64,000 nucleotides of DNA from Streptomyces violaceusniger Tu 4113. Lineage in GTDB: Bacteria > Actinomycetota > Actinomycetes > Streptomycetales > Streptomycetaceae. This document shows, piece by piece, positions 63,926 to 64,000 of this stretch. The stretch covers positions 10,168,001-10,232,000 of the forward strand of contig NC_015957.1 of NCBI RefSeq assembly GCF_000147815.2. The letters are read 5' to 3'. A model generated the notes under the pieces. That model was given only the letters and a program-made list of their open reading frames with translations, was not told where the DNA came from and ran no database searches. Positions within the stretch are counted from its first letter, which is position 1. The number at the start of each line of letters is the position of its first letter. A program made the position numbers and the translations under genes.

Positions 63926-64000
63926 TCAGGTCAGTTCCAGGCCGCCGTCGATGGTGAGGATCTGCCCGGTGAGCCAGGTTGTGGCTGGATCGGCCAGGCG
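63926..64000 (-). CDS. Short-chain dehydrogenase/reductase, C-terminal end (cut by window edge)
   Basis: The last 24 codons read ...LADPATTWLTGQILTIDGG LELT then stop, the typical C-terminus of SDR enzymes (W-TGQ-x-DGG). The rest lies beyond the window. Confidence 0.8.
   Translation of the reverse strand, partial: RLADPATTWLTGQILTIDGGLELT

Overview
The window looks like a Streptomyces chromosome. It is very GC-rich, its genes have GC-rich third codon positions and frequent GTG/TTG starts, and it carries MsiK, MbtH, SARP and PhoRP genes. It has two halves that meet at a tRNA-Thr gene near 35.2 kb.

Positions 1 to about 34.3 kb are one natural-product gene cluster. It contains the start of a nonribosomal peptide synthetase (NRPS; truncated at the left edge), two cytochrome P450s, a luciferase-like flavin monooxygenase, a drug-type ABC exporter, an operon for L-4-hydroxyphenylglycine (4-hydroxymandelate synthase, a fused 4-hydroxymandelate oxidase/aminotransferase, prephenate dehydrogenase), an MbtH protein and a stand-alone type II thioesterase. 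A ten-gene, mostly overlapping operon (26.4 to 17.2 kb) encodes a highly reducing type II polyketide synthase: ACP, two ketosynthases with active-site Cys, two Cys-less ketosynthase-like proteins, ketoreductase, an unequal pair of FabZ-like dehydratases, a double hotdog protein, an alpha/beta hydrolase and a DsbA/HCCA-isomerase-like protein. My reading is that this operon makes a polyene-derived acyl group, possibly a cinnamoyl-type one, that caps a 4-hydroxyphenylglycine-containing peptide. The peptide would then be oxidised by the P450s and the flavin enzyme and exported by the ABC pair. Regulators sit at 28 to 34 kb: a SARP, an IclR-type protein, two paralogous LuxR-type proteins and a LysR protein reduced to its DNA-binding domain. 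A repeated motif (core CAGGAAGSTGC) lies upstream of the PKS operon and upstream of the LysR-like gene.

From the tRNA-Thr gene rightwards to about 50 kb the content is conserved core chromosome: msiK, a nucleotidyltransferase, a DoxX protein, rlmB, cysS, ispF, ispD, carD, a lipoprotein, phoP/phoR with PHO boxes, and phoU. As I remember it, this order matches the S. coelicolor SCO4240 to SCO4228 region, so the cluster appears to be an accessory insertion beside a tRNA. No integrase is visible in the window.

From 50 kb to the end is a looser accessory region: a large HTH/STAND/14-blade WD40 protein, an FkbM methyltransferase, two very small proteins (one a Cys/His zinc-finger type), a DHFR/RibD-like reductase, a glycosyltransferase, GntR/UTRA and ArsR-type regulators with clear dyads, an RsbW-type ATPase pair, and the end of a short-chain dehydrogenase cut by the window edge. 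Three tiny genes (49.7, 56.4 and 57.0 kb) were found by reading the sequence directly.
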